Shown here piece by piece: positions 33,796 through 42,242 of a DNA stretch of 58,541 bases (position 1 is its first letter; each line of letters opens with the position of its first letter). Under the pieces are notes generated by a model that worked only from the letters and a program-made list of their open reading frames with translations, had not been told where the DNA came from and searched no databases. The position numbers and the translations under genes were made by a program. The DNA is taken from positions 1-58,541 of the forward strand of contig CANARN010000007.1 in NCBI GenBank assembly GCA_947364045.1. The letters run 5' to 3'. Source of the DNA: an uncultured Clostridia bacterium. GTDB lineage: Bacteria > Bacillota > Clostridia > Oscillospirales > Acutalibacteraceae.

Positions 33796-34872
33796 CTATT
33801 CGCATATAGTATCAATCAAAGACATATAATAGTCCTTGATTTTCTCAATCGAATAGTTCTGCTGTGCAAACTCACGAGCCGAATTTATAATATCCCTTTT
33901 TTCTTTTTCGTCCATTGAAAAATATTTTCTTATTGCCATGGCAACGGCAGTCTCGGTTCCTTCAACAAATGACGCAATTTGCTCTGTTGCACATTTTCTG
34001 CTGTCTCCTACATCGGTAACAATGGAATAACATCCGCATGCAACAGCCTCCGCGAGACTTTGCGACGGATAATTTTCATTTTTTTGAAGAGAAAAGAAAA
34101 CTCGTGCGGCGGGAAGAAATTCACTTGTTTTTTGATAAGAACACATAATAACAATATCGTTCAAATCATTTTCCCTTATGTACGAATCAATATATTCTTT
34201 ATACTCCCCGTCTCCGAGAATTATAACACGGTATCCGTTTTTTCTAATCTCATCACAGCACAAATTAACGGCCCTGACCAGCAGTGTCGGATTTTTATTG
34301 TCCTCCAGTCTTGCCGCAGCATAAACCATTATTTTCTCTTTATTTTCGGGTTTAAATATACTTAAATCAGTAAATGTTCCCGGAGTAACAAATACTTTTC
34401 CTTTTGTATTTTCGCTGACAAATTCTTCTGCTGCCGGATAGAGCAAATCAATGTATTCTGCATTGTGAAAAAGCCTTTTTATCCTCTTCATTACTGTTTC
34501 GTCAAATAATCCGTAACCTGCTCTGTAATCGCAAACCGTATATAAAGTTTTCTGCTTCTTTATACGCAAAATTCTCTGAAGCATTTCAGAAAATCTACTG
34601 TTTCCCCAGAAATGCACCAACGAATACCGATTTGTAAACAATAAAAAGAGCAGACATTCAATTGGCTTCAGTTTTATTATTCTGAGATTATCGGTTGAAC
34701 AGTCTATTTTGTTAAACATTGTCTCCGGCTTCTCTTTTTTACTGCCTCCGACCAACAAAATGTCACAGGATAAATTTTCATTTTGACTGCAAAGAAGACT
34801 GTAAACTCTGCTGATTCTCCTGAGTAAACCGCCGGGATAATTCGTCCAAAAGCCAATAAATGCAATCTTCAT
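33796..34872 (-). CDS. Glycosyltransferase family 4 type
   Basis: A 358-residue GT-B glycosyltransferase. The N-terminal Rossmann half starts KIAFIGFWTNYPGGL. The C-terminal half carries the nucleotide-sugar elements of GT4: LEDNKNP (near 190), VIILGDGEY (near 220) and a SLAEAVACGC segment (near 292) equivalent to the E-x7-E region. ATG 34872 is chosen over GTG 34875. Last gene of a four-gene leftward operon making an amino-sugar nucleotide, so it probably transfers that sugar or a partner to a surface glycan. Confidence 0.82.
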   Translation of the reverse strand: MKIAFIGFWTNYPGGLLRRISRVYSLLCSQNENLSCDILLVGGSKKEKPETMFNKIDCSTDNLRIIKLKPIECLLFLLFTNRYSLVHFWGNSRFSEMLQRILRIKKQKTLYTVCDYRAGYGLFDETVMKRIKRLFHNAEYIDLLYPAAEEFVSENTKGKVFVTPGTFTDLSIFKPENKEKIMVYAAARLEDNKNPTLLVRAVNLCCDEIRKNGYRVIILGDGEYKEYIDSYIRENDLNDIVIMCSYQKTSEFLPAARVFFSLQKNENYPSQSLAEAVACGCYSIVTDVGDSRKCATEQIASFVEGTETAVAMAIRKYFSMDEKEKRDIINSAREFAQQNYSIEKIKDYYMSLIDTICE

Positions 34873-34911
34873 CACATAAATTACCTTTCTTTTCCAATAT
34901 TTTTACAATCA

Positions 34912-36045
34912 TTATACACTTTCCGCAATAATTTCCGAAACTTTGTCCGCATCCGCTTCCGATAAATACGGATGTATCGGCAAGCTGAGAACTGTTTGGG
35001 TTGCCTTTACCGTGTTCGGATACAACAAACTGCTCCGATTCATTTTTTCATACGCTTTCTGCTGATGTATACCGCGCGGATAATATATATTAGTCGGAAT
35101 TTCTTTTTCAGCCAAAGCTTTCCGCACTCTGTTTCTTGTGTTTTCATCCTTAAATCTGACAGTGTACTGACTTTGGCAGGAACGGTAACCGTCAGGCACA
35201 TAAGGAACAGTAATATTTCCGACTTTTGACAGTCTGTCCGTATAGACATCGGCAATGTAATTAACAGCGTCAAGCTCATATTCTTTAAATGCCTTAAATT
35301 TAGGCAAAAGAACCGCCGCCTGAATTGTGTCCAGTCTTGAATTTATTCCTATTTCAATATTATCATATTTATCGTCAGCGGACCGTCCTTGCGCTCTTAA
35401 GGAAATTAAGCGTGATTTCAACTCATCATTATCAACAAACACCGCTCCACCGTCGCCGTAACAGCCCAAGGGTTTTGCAGGAAAAAAGGATGTTACGGAA
35501 ATATCTCCGAAAGAACAAGCCTTTTTACAACCGATGCTTCCCCCAAATCCCTGTGCGCTGTCTTCAAGTATTTTTAAGCCGTATTTGCACGCAATACGAC
35601 CGATTTCCATATAATCAGCCGGCAAACCGAATAAATTTACCGGCAGGATTACTTTGGGCGTCAAATTACCGTCTTTAATCACTCTTTTAATTTGTGTATC
35701 CAACGCTTCAGGCGAAATATTAAATGTAGTTTCGTCTATATCTACCGGTATAACCGATGCTCCAAGCAAAGAAGCCGCACCGGCAGAAGCAATATAAGTA
35801 AAATCGGGTACAAACACAGCGTCACCTGTGCCGACGTTCAACGCCATTAAAGAAAGCTGAAGGGCATCCGTTCCGCTGGCACAGGATATACAATACTTGC
35901 GTCCTACATATTCGGCAAGCTGTTCTTCCAATTCAAAAACAGGCTTGCCCATTATAAAGTGTGAACTTTCAATAACCGATTGAATTGCTGCGTCTATTTC
36001 CGGCTTAAGCCTTCGGTACTGAGCTTCTAAGTCTTTGAATTGCAA
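34912..36045 (-). CDS. DegT/DnrJ/EryC1-family sugar aminotransferase, WbpE/WlbC-like
   Basis: A 377-residue PLP enzyme that aminates a keto-sugar nucleotide using glutamate. The PLP lysine is K191 in FFPAKPLGCYGDGG; SCASGTDALQLSL (54-66) and EDSAQGFGG (161-169) are family hallmarks. It most resembles enzymes acting on UDP-3-keto-GlcNAc-uronate, which fits its neighbours. The start is TTG at 36045 with GGAGG 7 bases ahead, inside the end of the acetyltransferase gene (19-base overlap). Confidence 0.88.
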   Translation of the reverse strand: MQFKDLEAQYRRLKPEIDAAIQSVIESSHFIMGKPVFELEEQLAEYVGRKYCISCASGTDALQLSLMALNVGTGDAVFVPDFTYIASAGAASLLGASVIPVDIDETTFNISPEALDTQIKRVIKDGNLTPKVILPVNLFGLPADYMEIGRIACKYGLKILEDSAQGFGGSIGCKKACSFGDISVTSFFPAKPLGCYGDGGAVFVDNDELKSRLISLRAQGRSADDKYDNIEIGINSRLDTIQAAVLLPKFKAFKEYELDAVNYIADVYTDRLSKVGNITVPYVPDGYRSCQSQYTVRFKDENTRNRVRKALAEKEIPTNIYYPRGIHQQKAYEKMNRSSLLYPNTVKATQTVLSLPIHPYLSEADADKVSEIIAESV

Positions 36046-36608
36046 GTTCCTTCCTCCAATCCGTTCGGCGTTCTAACATACCTGCGACCGCATTCGCAGC
36101 GGAAATTATCGTCCAGCCTTTTTCCGCATTCGCATACATAACCCGTAATCTCAGCAGGAACACCCGTCACCAATGCATAATCGGGAACATCCGATACCAC
36201 AACCGCTCCCGCTCCTATCAACGACCATTTTCCTATAGTAATACCGCACAGCACAGTAGCGTTTGCACCCACACTCGCCCCTGTTTTCACAAGCGTTCTT
36301 ATGTACTCTGACGGCTGTTTCGGATATTTTGACCTAGGCGAAATATCATTTGTAAAGACGCAGGACGGACCGCAGAAAACATAATCCTCCAGTTCAACCC
36401 CTTCATAAACGGACACATTATTTTGTATTTTTACAAAATTTCCGATTTTAACATTATTTGATATATTAACATTCTGTCCGAGAGAACAGCCTTTTCCTAT
36501 AACAGCTCCGCTTTGTACATGGCAGAAATGCCATATTTTCGTACCCTTGCCTACAACAGCACCGTCATCTATAAAACTGCTTGAATGAACAAAATAATCA
36601 ATACTCAC
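36027..36608 (-). CDS. Left-handed beta-helix N-acetyltransferase, WbpD/WlbB-like
   Basis: A 193-residue hexapeptide-repeat acyltransferase that, in the known pathway, acetylates the 3-amino group of a UDP-diamino-uronate with acetyl-CoA. The N-terminal repeats (IDDGAVVGKGTKIWHFCHV) and CGPSCVFTNDISPRSKYP are typical of this group. The C-terminus has a cysteine-rich tail (VCECGKRLDDNFRCECG) that may bind zinc, an extra feature. The start is GTG at 36608, with GGGG about 10 bases upstream. Middle of the nucleotide-sugar operon. Confidence 0.85.
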   Translation of the reverse strand: MSIDYFVHSSSFIDDGAVVGKGTKIWHFCHVQSGAVIGKGCSLGQNVNISNNVKIGNFVKIQNNVSVYEGVELEDYVFCGPSCVFTNDISPRSKYPKQPSEYIRTLVKTGASVGANATVLCGITIGKWSLIGAGAVVVSDVPDYALVTGVPAEITGYVCECGKRLDDNFRCECGRRYVRTPNGLEEGTCNSKT

Positions 36609-36649
36609 CGATTATATTCCCCTAACTGAAACATTCATTTTAAACACTT

Positions 36650-37720
36650 CTAAAACTCACGCCTGAAATCAACTGTTGAGCCGTATTTCAGCGGCAGCTT
36701 GACAGGCTGACCCAATTGAGCGGATTTATACATAGCAAGCACAATTTCCATAGCTCTTTTACCTTCATCGGCAGTCACATACGCCTGTCTTCCCGTTTTT
36801 ACGGCATCAATCATATCTGCATACAATAAGGTATGTCCGTTACCGTACACATTACGCATTTCTTCATAACACTGAAGTTTCACATCTTCCAAGTTATCAA
36901 ATCCGTCCTGAAAATTCCATTCTTCTATTTCATTAACGGATTGACCGCCGAGCTTTACTGTACCCTTCTCCCCGAATATACACAATGTTTCCTCTAAGTT
37001 TTTGGGAAATACATTAACAGTACCCTCAATAACACCGTATGAACCGTTCTTAAATCTTATCAAAGCAACGCTTAAGTCCTCTGCTTCAATATAATTATGG
37101 TTCAAATTATCTGTATACGCAAAGACCTCATCAACTTCATAACCCATCATCCAGCAAAGTAAATCAACATCGTGAATACATTGATTCATCAATGCTCCGC
37201 CGTCATATTTCCAAGTACCTCTCCAATGCGACTGCAAATAATAATCTTCATTTCTGTTCCAACGGATATTGGCAGATGCATGAAAAAGTTTTCCAAAACG
37301 GTTCTCTTCAACAGCTTTTCTCACCTTCTGTACAACTTTGTTAAATCTGTTTTGATGGCAAACGCAAACCGTCACTCCGTTTTCTTTTGCCGAATCAATA
37401 ATACGCTCAGCATCGTAAACAGACAGCGCAATCGGTTTTTCAATTATAACATTACACCCTGCTTTTACAGCAGTAATTGCAATAACCGTATGCGACCCGC
37501 TGTCTGTAGCAACAGCCACAATATCAGGATGTTCTTTCTTAATAAGTTCATCATAATCCGTATAAAAATTTACACTGTCCGATAAATTAAAATTCTTTGC
37601 CAAATTTTCCATACTATAAGGATTTTTGTCACATATTGCAACAATTTCAACACCGTTATTCATTGCCGCTTCAATGTGTTTGTGAGAAATTCTACCGCAT
37701 CCTATCAACGCATATTTCAT
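36650..37720 (-). CDS. Gfo/Idh/MocA oxidoreductase, WbpB/WlbA-like
   Basis: A 356-residue NAD-dependent dehydrogenase with the N-terminal Rossmann motif ALIGCGRISHKH, the catalytic-lysine signature VIIEKPIAL (near 98) and HDVDLLCWMMG (near 180). In the WbpBED pathway this enzyme oxidises C3 of UDP-GlcNAc-uronate, producing the ketone the aminotransferase uses. ATG 37720 matches homologue starts. The ribosome site is poor, and an upstream GTG (37750) has none. First gene of the operon; a UDP-GlcNAc 6-dehydrogenase is not nearby. Confidence 0.82.
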   Translation of the reverse strand: MKYALIGCGRISHKHIEAAMNNGVEIVAICDKNPYSMENLAKNFNLSDSVNFYTDYDELIKKEHPDIVAVATDSGSHTVIAITAVKAGCNVIIEKPIALSVYDAERIIDSAKENGVTVCVCHQNRFNKVVQKVRKAVEENRFGKLFHASANIRWNRNEDYYLQSHWRGTWKYDGGALMNQCIHDVDLLCWMMGYEVDEVFAYTDNLNHNYIEAEDLSVALIRFKNGSYGVIEGTVNVFPKNLEETLCIFGEKGTVKLGGQSVNEIEEWNFQDGFDNLEDVKLQCYEEMRNVYGNGHTLLYADMIDAVKTGRQAYVTADEGKRAMEIVLAMYKSAQLGQPVKLPLKYGSTVDFRREF

Positions 37721-37995
37721 AAAAAAAGCACCGTGCAATACAGTATTCACATAAAAGTGAGTGAGAAAACAACTTCATATACACGGTATCATTCCTTTCT
37801 TTTAATATTTCTCATACTAAAATTTTTCCGAAAAAGAACCTTTAGAATTTAATAATACATTTTCTTAAAACAGTGCCGCCGATACAATGTTTATATCTAA
37901 TTTGATATAATTTTAAATTATTATATATTAAAATACAATGTGTGTCAAACATATATAATTTAAAATTTCGGCAAGCAAATCAGTTTTAAAACGGC
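37721..37995. other. AT-rich intergenic region between divergent operons
   Basis: No gene of normal size. It must hold the promoter of the nucleotide-sugar operon, but no convincing -35/-10 pair was found on the minus strand. A possible 30-codon minus-strand ORF starts with GTG near 37784 behind AAAGGAAT and overlaps the first codons of the dehydrogenase in another frame. It may be chance. Confidence 0.4.
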
Positions 37996-38024
37996 TTTAC
38001 ATAAAACAAATTATCTGTTATAAT
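37996..38024 (+). promoter_or_regulatory. Promoter of the REC-EAL / HPt operon
   Basis: TTTACA, 17 bases, consensus TATAAT, about 42 bases before the ATG at 38066. Confidence 0.78.
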
Positions 38025-38065
38025 CGTTTCGGTTCATAATAAATCGATAATTCGGGGTAAATGCT

Positions 38066-39751
38066 ATGAAAGAGATAACAAATACCAAAAAACGAACTGT
38101 TCTTATAGTTGAAGACGACCTTATAAACAGAGAAATCCTTTCCGCCATTCTTTCTGACGAATATAATATTTTACAGGCAGAGAACGGAAAAGCAGGTCTT
38201 GAAATCTTAGAATCGAGTAAAAAAGAAATTTCTCTTATTTTACTTGATATTCAGATGCCCGTAATGAACGGCTATGAATTTCTTGACAAGGTTAAGCTGA
38301 TACCGTCTTTCAGAAGTATTCCCATAATTATTACTACCTCCAGCAATGCCACGGACGATGAAATTAAATGTCTTGAAAACGGTGCGTCGGATTTTGTTTC
38401 AAAGCCATATAACCCTGATATTATTTTAAGACGTGTAGGCAGTATGATACGTCTTCGCGAAGCCTCCTCAGTTATTGACCGAGTTGAGCACGACAGCATT
38501 ACAGGTCTTTACAGCAGAGATTTCTTCTTTATAAATTCAGAAAAGGTTCTTTCTGAAAGCGCCGAAGAAAAGTTCGATATTTTCTGCTGTGAAATTATGT
38601 CGCTTAAAATGCTTCAGGACAGGCACAGCAAAGCAAAAACCGAAAAGCTGCTTATCGGTATCGCAAAATTTCTTACGGACACCTTCGGTTCAAACTCAGT
38701 TTACGGAAAGCTCAGCGAAAGCACTTTTTCGGTATTGACATTACATAATTCTGAGGAAAAATACGGGGACATTTCGGAAGCCTTGAGAAATGCCGTAAAA
38801 AGTATGTCAATCCCCGACGCTGTTTTGCACTTCTCCGCATATCCGTGCGTTGACGCAGATACTCCCGCCCATTCGCTTTGCAACAGAGTTCTTACTGCTC
38901 TTGACGAGGCCAAATTTCAGTTCGGCAGACAGTTTGCGGAATTCAACGATGAATTTAAAGACAAATACTCACGCCGCCATGCCATTTTAGGTTATATGGA
39001 AACGGCAATTAAGGAAAATCAGTTTGAAGTTTACTACCAGCCTAAGCATTCGCTGAAAAGCAATACCACAGGCGGTGCTGAAGCGCTTGTCCGCTGGACT
39101 CACCCTGAGCTTGGCTTCATTAGTCCCGGCGAATTCATTCCTCTTTTTGAAAGCAGCGGGTTTATTACAGAGCTTGACTTTTATGTTGCGGAAAGAACCT
39201 GCAAGGACCTTAGAGAACAGATAGACAAAGGACTGCCGTCAGTTCCTGTTTCCTGTAATATTTCACGCGCGGATTTCAGCCACCCTGCCCTTGCGGAAAC
39301 AATTGTAAAGATTGCAGACAAATATTCAATCCCTCACAAAATGCTTCACATTGAGGTTACGGAATCGGCTTATACCGACAATACGGAAGTGTTCCTTGAT
39401 ACTGTTCAAAAGCTTCACAGCGCAGGCTTTTGTATTGAGCTTGACGATTTCGGCGCAGGCTACTCGTCGCTTACCGTTTTAAGCGATTTGGATATTGACA
39501 TTTTAAAGCTTGATATGTACTTTGCGCGCAATATGGGGTCACCCAAGCAGGCTTTGATTTTGAAGCATATTTTCTCAATTGCTCAAAGTCTTAATATGGA
39601 AATAGTGGCTGAGGGCGTTGAAACAAAAGAGCAGTCAGACGCATTCCGCAGTATGGGCTGTGACTACATTCAGGGCTATTATTATTCAAAGCCACTGCCC
39701 AAAGCACAATTTGAAGAATATCTCAATAAACAAACAGGAGAAACGCTATGA
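38066..39751 (+). CDS. Response regulator with degenerate GGDEF and active-type EAL domain
   Basis: A 561-residue cytosolic protein: REC (phospho-Asp D61, LLDIQMPVMNG), a GGDEF-like linker domain (about 135-290) and EAL (about 305-555). The GGDEF loop reads KLSES (215-219), so no cyclase activity is expected. The EAL domain keeps all residues used for c-di-GMP hydrolysis: E339-A-L, N398, E433, D460-D461 (ELDDFGAGYSS), K481, E516 (VAEGVET) and Q536. It should therefore be a phosphorylation-controlled c-di-GMP phosphodiesterase. It overlaps the HPt gene by ATGA. Confidence 0.92.
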   Translation: MKEITNTKKRTVLIVEDDLINREILSAILSDEYNILQAENGKAGLEILESSKKEISLILLDIQMPVMNGYEFLDKVKLIPSFRSIPIIITTSSNATDDEIKCLENGASDFVSKPYNPDIILRRVGSMIRLREASSVIDRVEHDSITGLYSRDFFFINSEKVLSESAEEKFDIFCCEIMSLKMLQDRHSKAKTEKLLIGIAKFLTDTFGSNSVYGKLSESTFSVLTLHNSEEKYGDISEALRNAVKSMSIPDAVLHFSAYPCVDADTPAHSLCNRVLTALDEAKFQFGRQFAEFNDEFKDKYSRRHAILGYMETAIKENQFEVYYQPKHSLKSNTTGGAEALVRWTHPELGFISPGEFIPLFESSGFITELDFYVAERTCKDLREQIDKGLPSVPVSCNISRADFSHPALAETIVKIADKYSIPHKMLHIEVTESAYTDNTEVFLDTVQKLHSAGFCIELDDFGAGYSSLTVLSDLDIDILKLDMYFARNMGSPKQALILKHIFSIAQSLNMEIVAEGVETKEQSDAFRSMGCDYIQGYYYSKPLPKAQFEEYLNKQTGETL

Positions 39752-40107
39752 CAGTTGCAAAATGTTACAGTAAAATAGGCGGAGATTATGAGAACGCCAT
39801 CAGCCGTTTTAGGAGCGAAGCGCTTATTAAACGATTCCTTCCTATGTTTTTGAACGACCCCAGCTTTAACGAGCTGACCGAAGCTTTGGAAAAAGGCGAT
39901 GTACAGCCAGCTTTCCGTGCGGCGCACACATTAAAGGGTGTGAGCGCAAATTTGTCGCTCGCTCGTCTTAATGCGGCGGCTGTGGAAATCACTGAAATGC
40001 TCAGAGCAGAAAATTTAGCAGAGGCAAAGGAATATTTTCCCGCCGTTAAAGAAGCTTATGACATTACGCTTGAAGCAATAGAACAGTTAACACACGAAAT
40101 GCCGTAA
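39748..40107 (+). CDS. HPt (histidine phosphotransfer) domain protein
   Basis: A 119-residue helical bundle protein with the phosphoacceptor H60 in RAAHTLKGVSANL. It passes phosphoryl groups between receiver domains. Its start overlaps the REC-EAL gene by ATGA, so it is probably the direct phosphate partner of that receiver. The hybrid kinase at 11327-13873, which lacks an HPt, is a candidate donor (inference). Confidence 0.9.
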   Translation: MTVAKCYSKIGGDYENAISRFRSEALIKRFLPMFLNDPSFNELTEALEKGDVQPAFRAAHTLKGVSANLSLARLNAAAVEITEMLRAENLAEAKEYFPAVKEAYDITLEAIEQLTHEMP

Positions 40108-40133
40108 CCGTATAAATTGCATAAAAATTAACA

Positions 40134-40158
40134 AAAGCACCGTTTTACGCGGTGCTTT
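40134..40158 (+). terminator. Terminator of the REC-EAL / HPt operon
   Basis: A 9-bp stem, AAAGCACCG / CGGTGCTTT, followed by GTTGTTTTG, 26 bases after the HPt stop. Confidence 0.88.
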
Positions 40159-40195
40159 GTTGTTTTGTCAGTTATATTGTCGGTTGTACTAAATC

Positions 40196-40407
40196 GGCTT
40201 CTCCTCGGGGAGAAGCTGTCACGAGGTACGAGTGACTGATGAGGGGTGTGGGTCTCCGGTGGACACCTTTGAATACGCAGTATTCAAGAGCACCGACCGA
40301 GCCGGCAGGCGAGAAGCGTCTGTCCACAACAAATTTTCATATTTCGGTAGCAAATCTTACACCTCATCCACCGCCAAGGCGGTCCCCCTTCCCCTCAAGG
40401 GGAAGGC
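40196..40407. repeat. Palindrome-rich intergenic element, about 212 bases
   Basis: Non-coding. It begins with the hairpin GCTTCTCC-TCGG-GGAGAAGC and ends with CCTTCCCC-TCAA-GGGGAAGG, so the ends are roughly inverted copies. Inside is a perfect GAATAC-GCA-GTATTC (40271-40285). A TCCGGTGGA...GAGCCGGCAGGCGAG block is shared with the elements at 41046 and 42925. This has the look of a MITE-like dispersed repeat; it explains the gene-free stretch 40159-40459. Confidence 0.65.
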
Positions 40408-40459
40408 AGTAGCATTAAATCACAAAGAATGCTGTTATTCGCCTGTTCCAATCTATTCG

Positions 40460-40954
40460 TCACAATTTCATTTCGTAATAATCAACATCAATAACTGTGC
40501 CGTCGGGATAGGTTTCTTTCCCCGACTTAATAAATTCATTAAAGCCCAAATGCTGATAAATTTTAATATTTTTTGTTTCCGTAGGCTCAACGCCTAAGGT
40601 AAATTTTTCATAACCTCTGTTTTTCAAATCATCAATCATAAACTTAAACAGCTTTGAAAAATAACCTTTACCCTGATATCTCTTATCTGTACTGAAATTG
40701 CACAAATAAACTGTTTTATCATCAACAAGTTTGTCACTGTTTTGAATAATGCTTTCGTCAAACAAAGCGGTGGTTTCACATATGATTTTATTATTTAATT
40801 TACCGTAGTATGTAACAGACTGACCGTTTTTTATGTGTTCAACTGCATCTTTTTTCAATCCCTCTAAAACAGTTTTTCTTTGCTTTCTTATTTCATAATT
40901 CCACTTGCGTTCCATTTCACCAACGGAAGCAATTTTACATATATATTCTTTCAT
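40460..40954 (-). CDS. GNAT-family N-acetyltransferase
   Basis: A 164-residue protein with the GNAT acetyl-CoA loop RYQGKGYFSKLF (motif A, R-x-x-G-x-G/A) and the following YEKFTLGVEP and YQHLGF strands. The acceptor is unknown. ATG 40954 follows GAGTG; an upstream GTG (40963) overlaps it. It sits between two non-coding repeat elements. Confidence 0.82.
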   Translation of the reverse strand: MKEYICKIASVGEMERKWNYEIRKQRKTVLEGLKKDAVEHIKNGQSVTYYGKLNNKIICETTALFDESIIQNSDKLVDDKTVYLCNFSTDKRYQGKGYFSKLFKFMIDDLKNRGYEKFTLGVEPTETKNIKIYQHLGFNEFIKSGKETYPDGTVIDVDYYEMKL

Positions 40955-41019
40955 TTTAATCACTCAATATATTCATTATAAATTTAAATTATATTGCAAG
41001 TTTTCGTCATATTTATTTC

Positions 41020-41236
41020 GGACAGGCGTGGAAACCTGTCCCTACTTGTCGCCCCTGAAAGGGCGTGGGCATCCGGTGGATGCCGAATTAACGCTGTCTG
41101 AGCCGGCAGGCGAGTAATGGAGATGTCAACAAAGTTGACAGAGGGGTTTATTAGTAGTCAATAAAAAACAACCCCTCAGTCTCGCTAACGCTCGACAGCT
41201 CCCCTTACAGGTGAGCCGAGAGTCATCTGTCCCTAC
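41020..41236. repeat. Composite intergenic repeat, about 217 bases
   Basis: It begins with hairpin GGACAGG / CCTGTCC (41020-41041), then holds GGCATCC-GGT-GGATGCC (41068-41084) and TGTCAAC-AAA-GTTGACA (41124-41140). CTGTCCCTAC occurs at both ends (41036-41045 and 41227-41236) as a 10-bp direct repeat, as if one element had inserted in another. The interior closely matches 42925-43146. Confidence 0.7.
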
Positions 41237-41245
41237 TCTAACAGA

Positions 41246-41623
41246 TTATTCATTTACTCCGTTTTTTATAAACTCAATCAGTTTTTGAGTATCGTCAAAA
41301 TCGTCATAGTCGCCGAATATTCCGTTACGGTGATAAACAACGCCTTTTTTCTCATTAGTTTCAAGGCAGTCAAGCAAATATTCTTCACCGTATTTTTTGG
41401 CAAACAGCGTAAATGCATACGGTTTAATTTTGCTTAAAAGCCCCATTTTACAATCTCTGTCACACTCATAGCAATGCTCTATCCCTTTTTCAATTGAACA
41501 TTTTCTGTTTTCGCATAAGTGTTTATCAGGGCAATCACCCGAATTACAGCCTGCGCATTTGTCATTTTCAGAGCACAGACAGCAAGCAAGTCCGCACCTT
41601 GCAATCCCCAAATCTCTTTTCAT
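41246..41623 (-). CDS. Cysteine-rich DUF3795 protein
   Basis: A 125-residue protein with 13 cysteines in its N-terminal 60 residues, in paired motifs such as CGLACCLCSENDKCAGC and HCYECDRDC. This pattern defines DUF3795, and the cysteines probably bind zinc or an Fe-S cluster. Function unknown. It lies 15 bases after the peptidase-like gene, so it is probably cotranscribed. ATG with GGGGAAT upstream. Confidence 0.8.
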   Translation of the reverse strand: MKRDLGIARCGLACCLCSENDKCAGCNSGDCPDKHLCENRKCSIEKGIEHCYECDRDCKMGLLSKIKPYAFTLFAKKYGEEYLLDCLETNEKKGVVYHRNGIFGDYDDFDDTQKLIEFIKNGVNE

Positions 41624-41638
41624 TATTAATTCCCCTAT

Positions 41639-42220
41639 TTATGTATCTCTCTCATAACAAATTGCGTCTTCGTCTGTCAGGGCGAGGACTTTTTTATGAT
41701 GCTTTTTTAATTCTTCAAAATATTCGCGTCTGTCCTCGGTGAAATGGCAGATTAAATAACCTTCAAAAAGGTTCAATCCTTTAAACTCCGTGAGCGAGGT
41801 ATTATTTTCGTCATATTTTGACACGTGTGAAAAATCGGTGCAGGCAATGTGCGCACCTGCGCTTCCGCCGATATAAACCGCTCCGTTTTTTACCATTCTT
41901 ACAATTTCATCGGTGAAATTACATTCTTTTAAGCGTTCAAACGTGCCGAAGGTGTTCCCTCCGCCTATGTAAACTGCATCAAAATTCCGACCGAAAAACG
42001 GCTCGCAGTCATAATAGTTAAACACTGAAATATTTTCTTCCGAAAAGCCTGCTTCAAGCAGTCTCGGAATATATTTTTTATTTTTAATACGCCTAATATT
42101 AGCCTTTTCATTCGGGATAAAAAGTACCTTGCAATCCTCTATGGGCTTGCCTAAATTTTCAAGAATTACCTGCTTGGATTTTTCATTTTTAAAATCGCAG
42201 GATGATAAAATCAGTTTCAT
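41639..42220 (-). CDS. Peptidase E-like (S51 / class I glutamine amidotransferase-like) protein
   Basis: A 193-residue protein of the dipeptidase E group. GGGNTFGTF (87-95) and the nucleophile elbow with S120 in GGSAGAH are present. Known members hydrolyse N-terminal Asp dipeptides, but many relatives are uncharacterised, so the substrate is uncertain. It has its own promoter and a roughly 100-base leader with a long hairpin. Confidence 0.82.
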   Translation of the reverse strand: MKLILSSCDFKNEKSKQVILENLGKPIEDCKVLFIPNEKANIRRIKNKKYIPRLLEAGFSEENISVFNYYDCEPFFGRNFDAVYIGGGNTFGTFERLKECNFTDEIVRMVKNGAVYIGGSAGAHIACTDFSHVSKYDENNTSLTEFKGLNLFEGYLICHFTEDRREYFEELKKHHKKVLALTDEDAICYERDT

Positions 42221-42242
42221 TTGCTGTTCCTCATTTTTTCTC

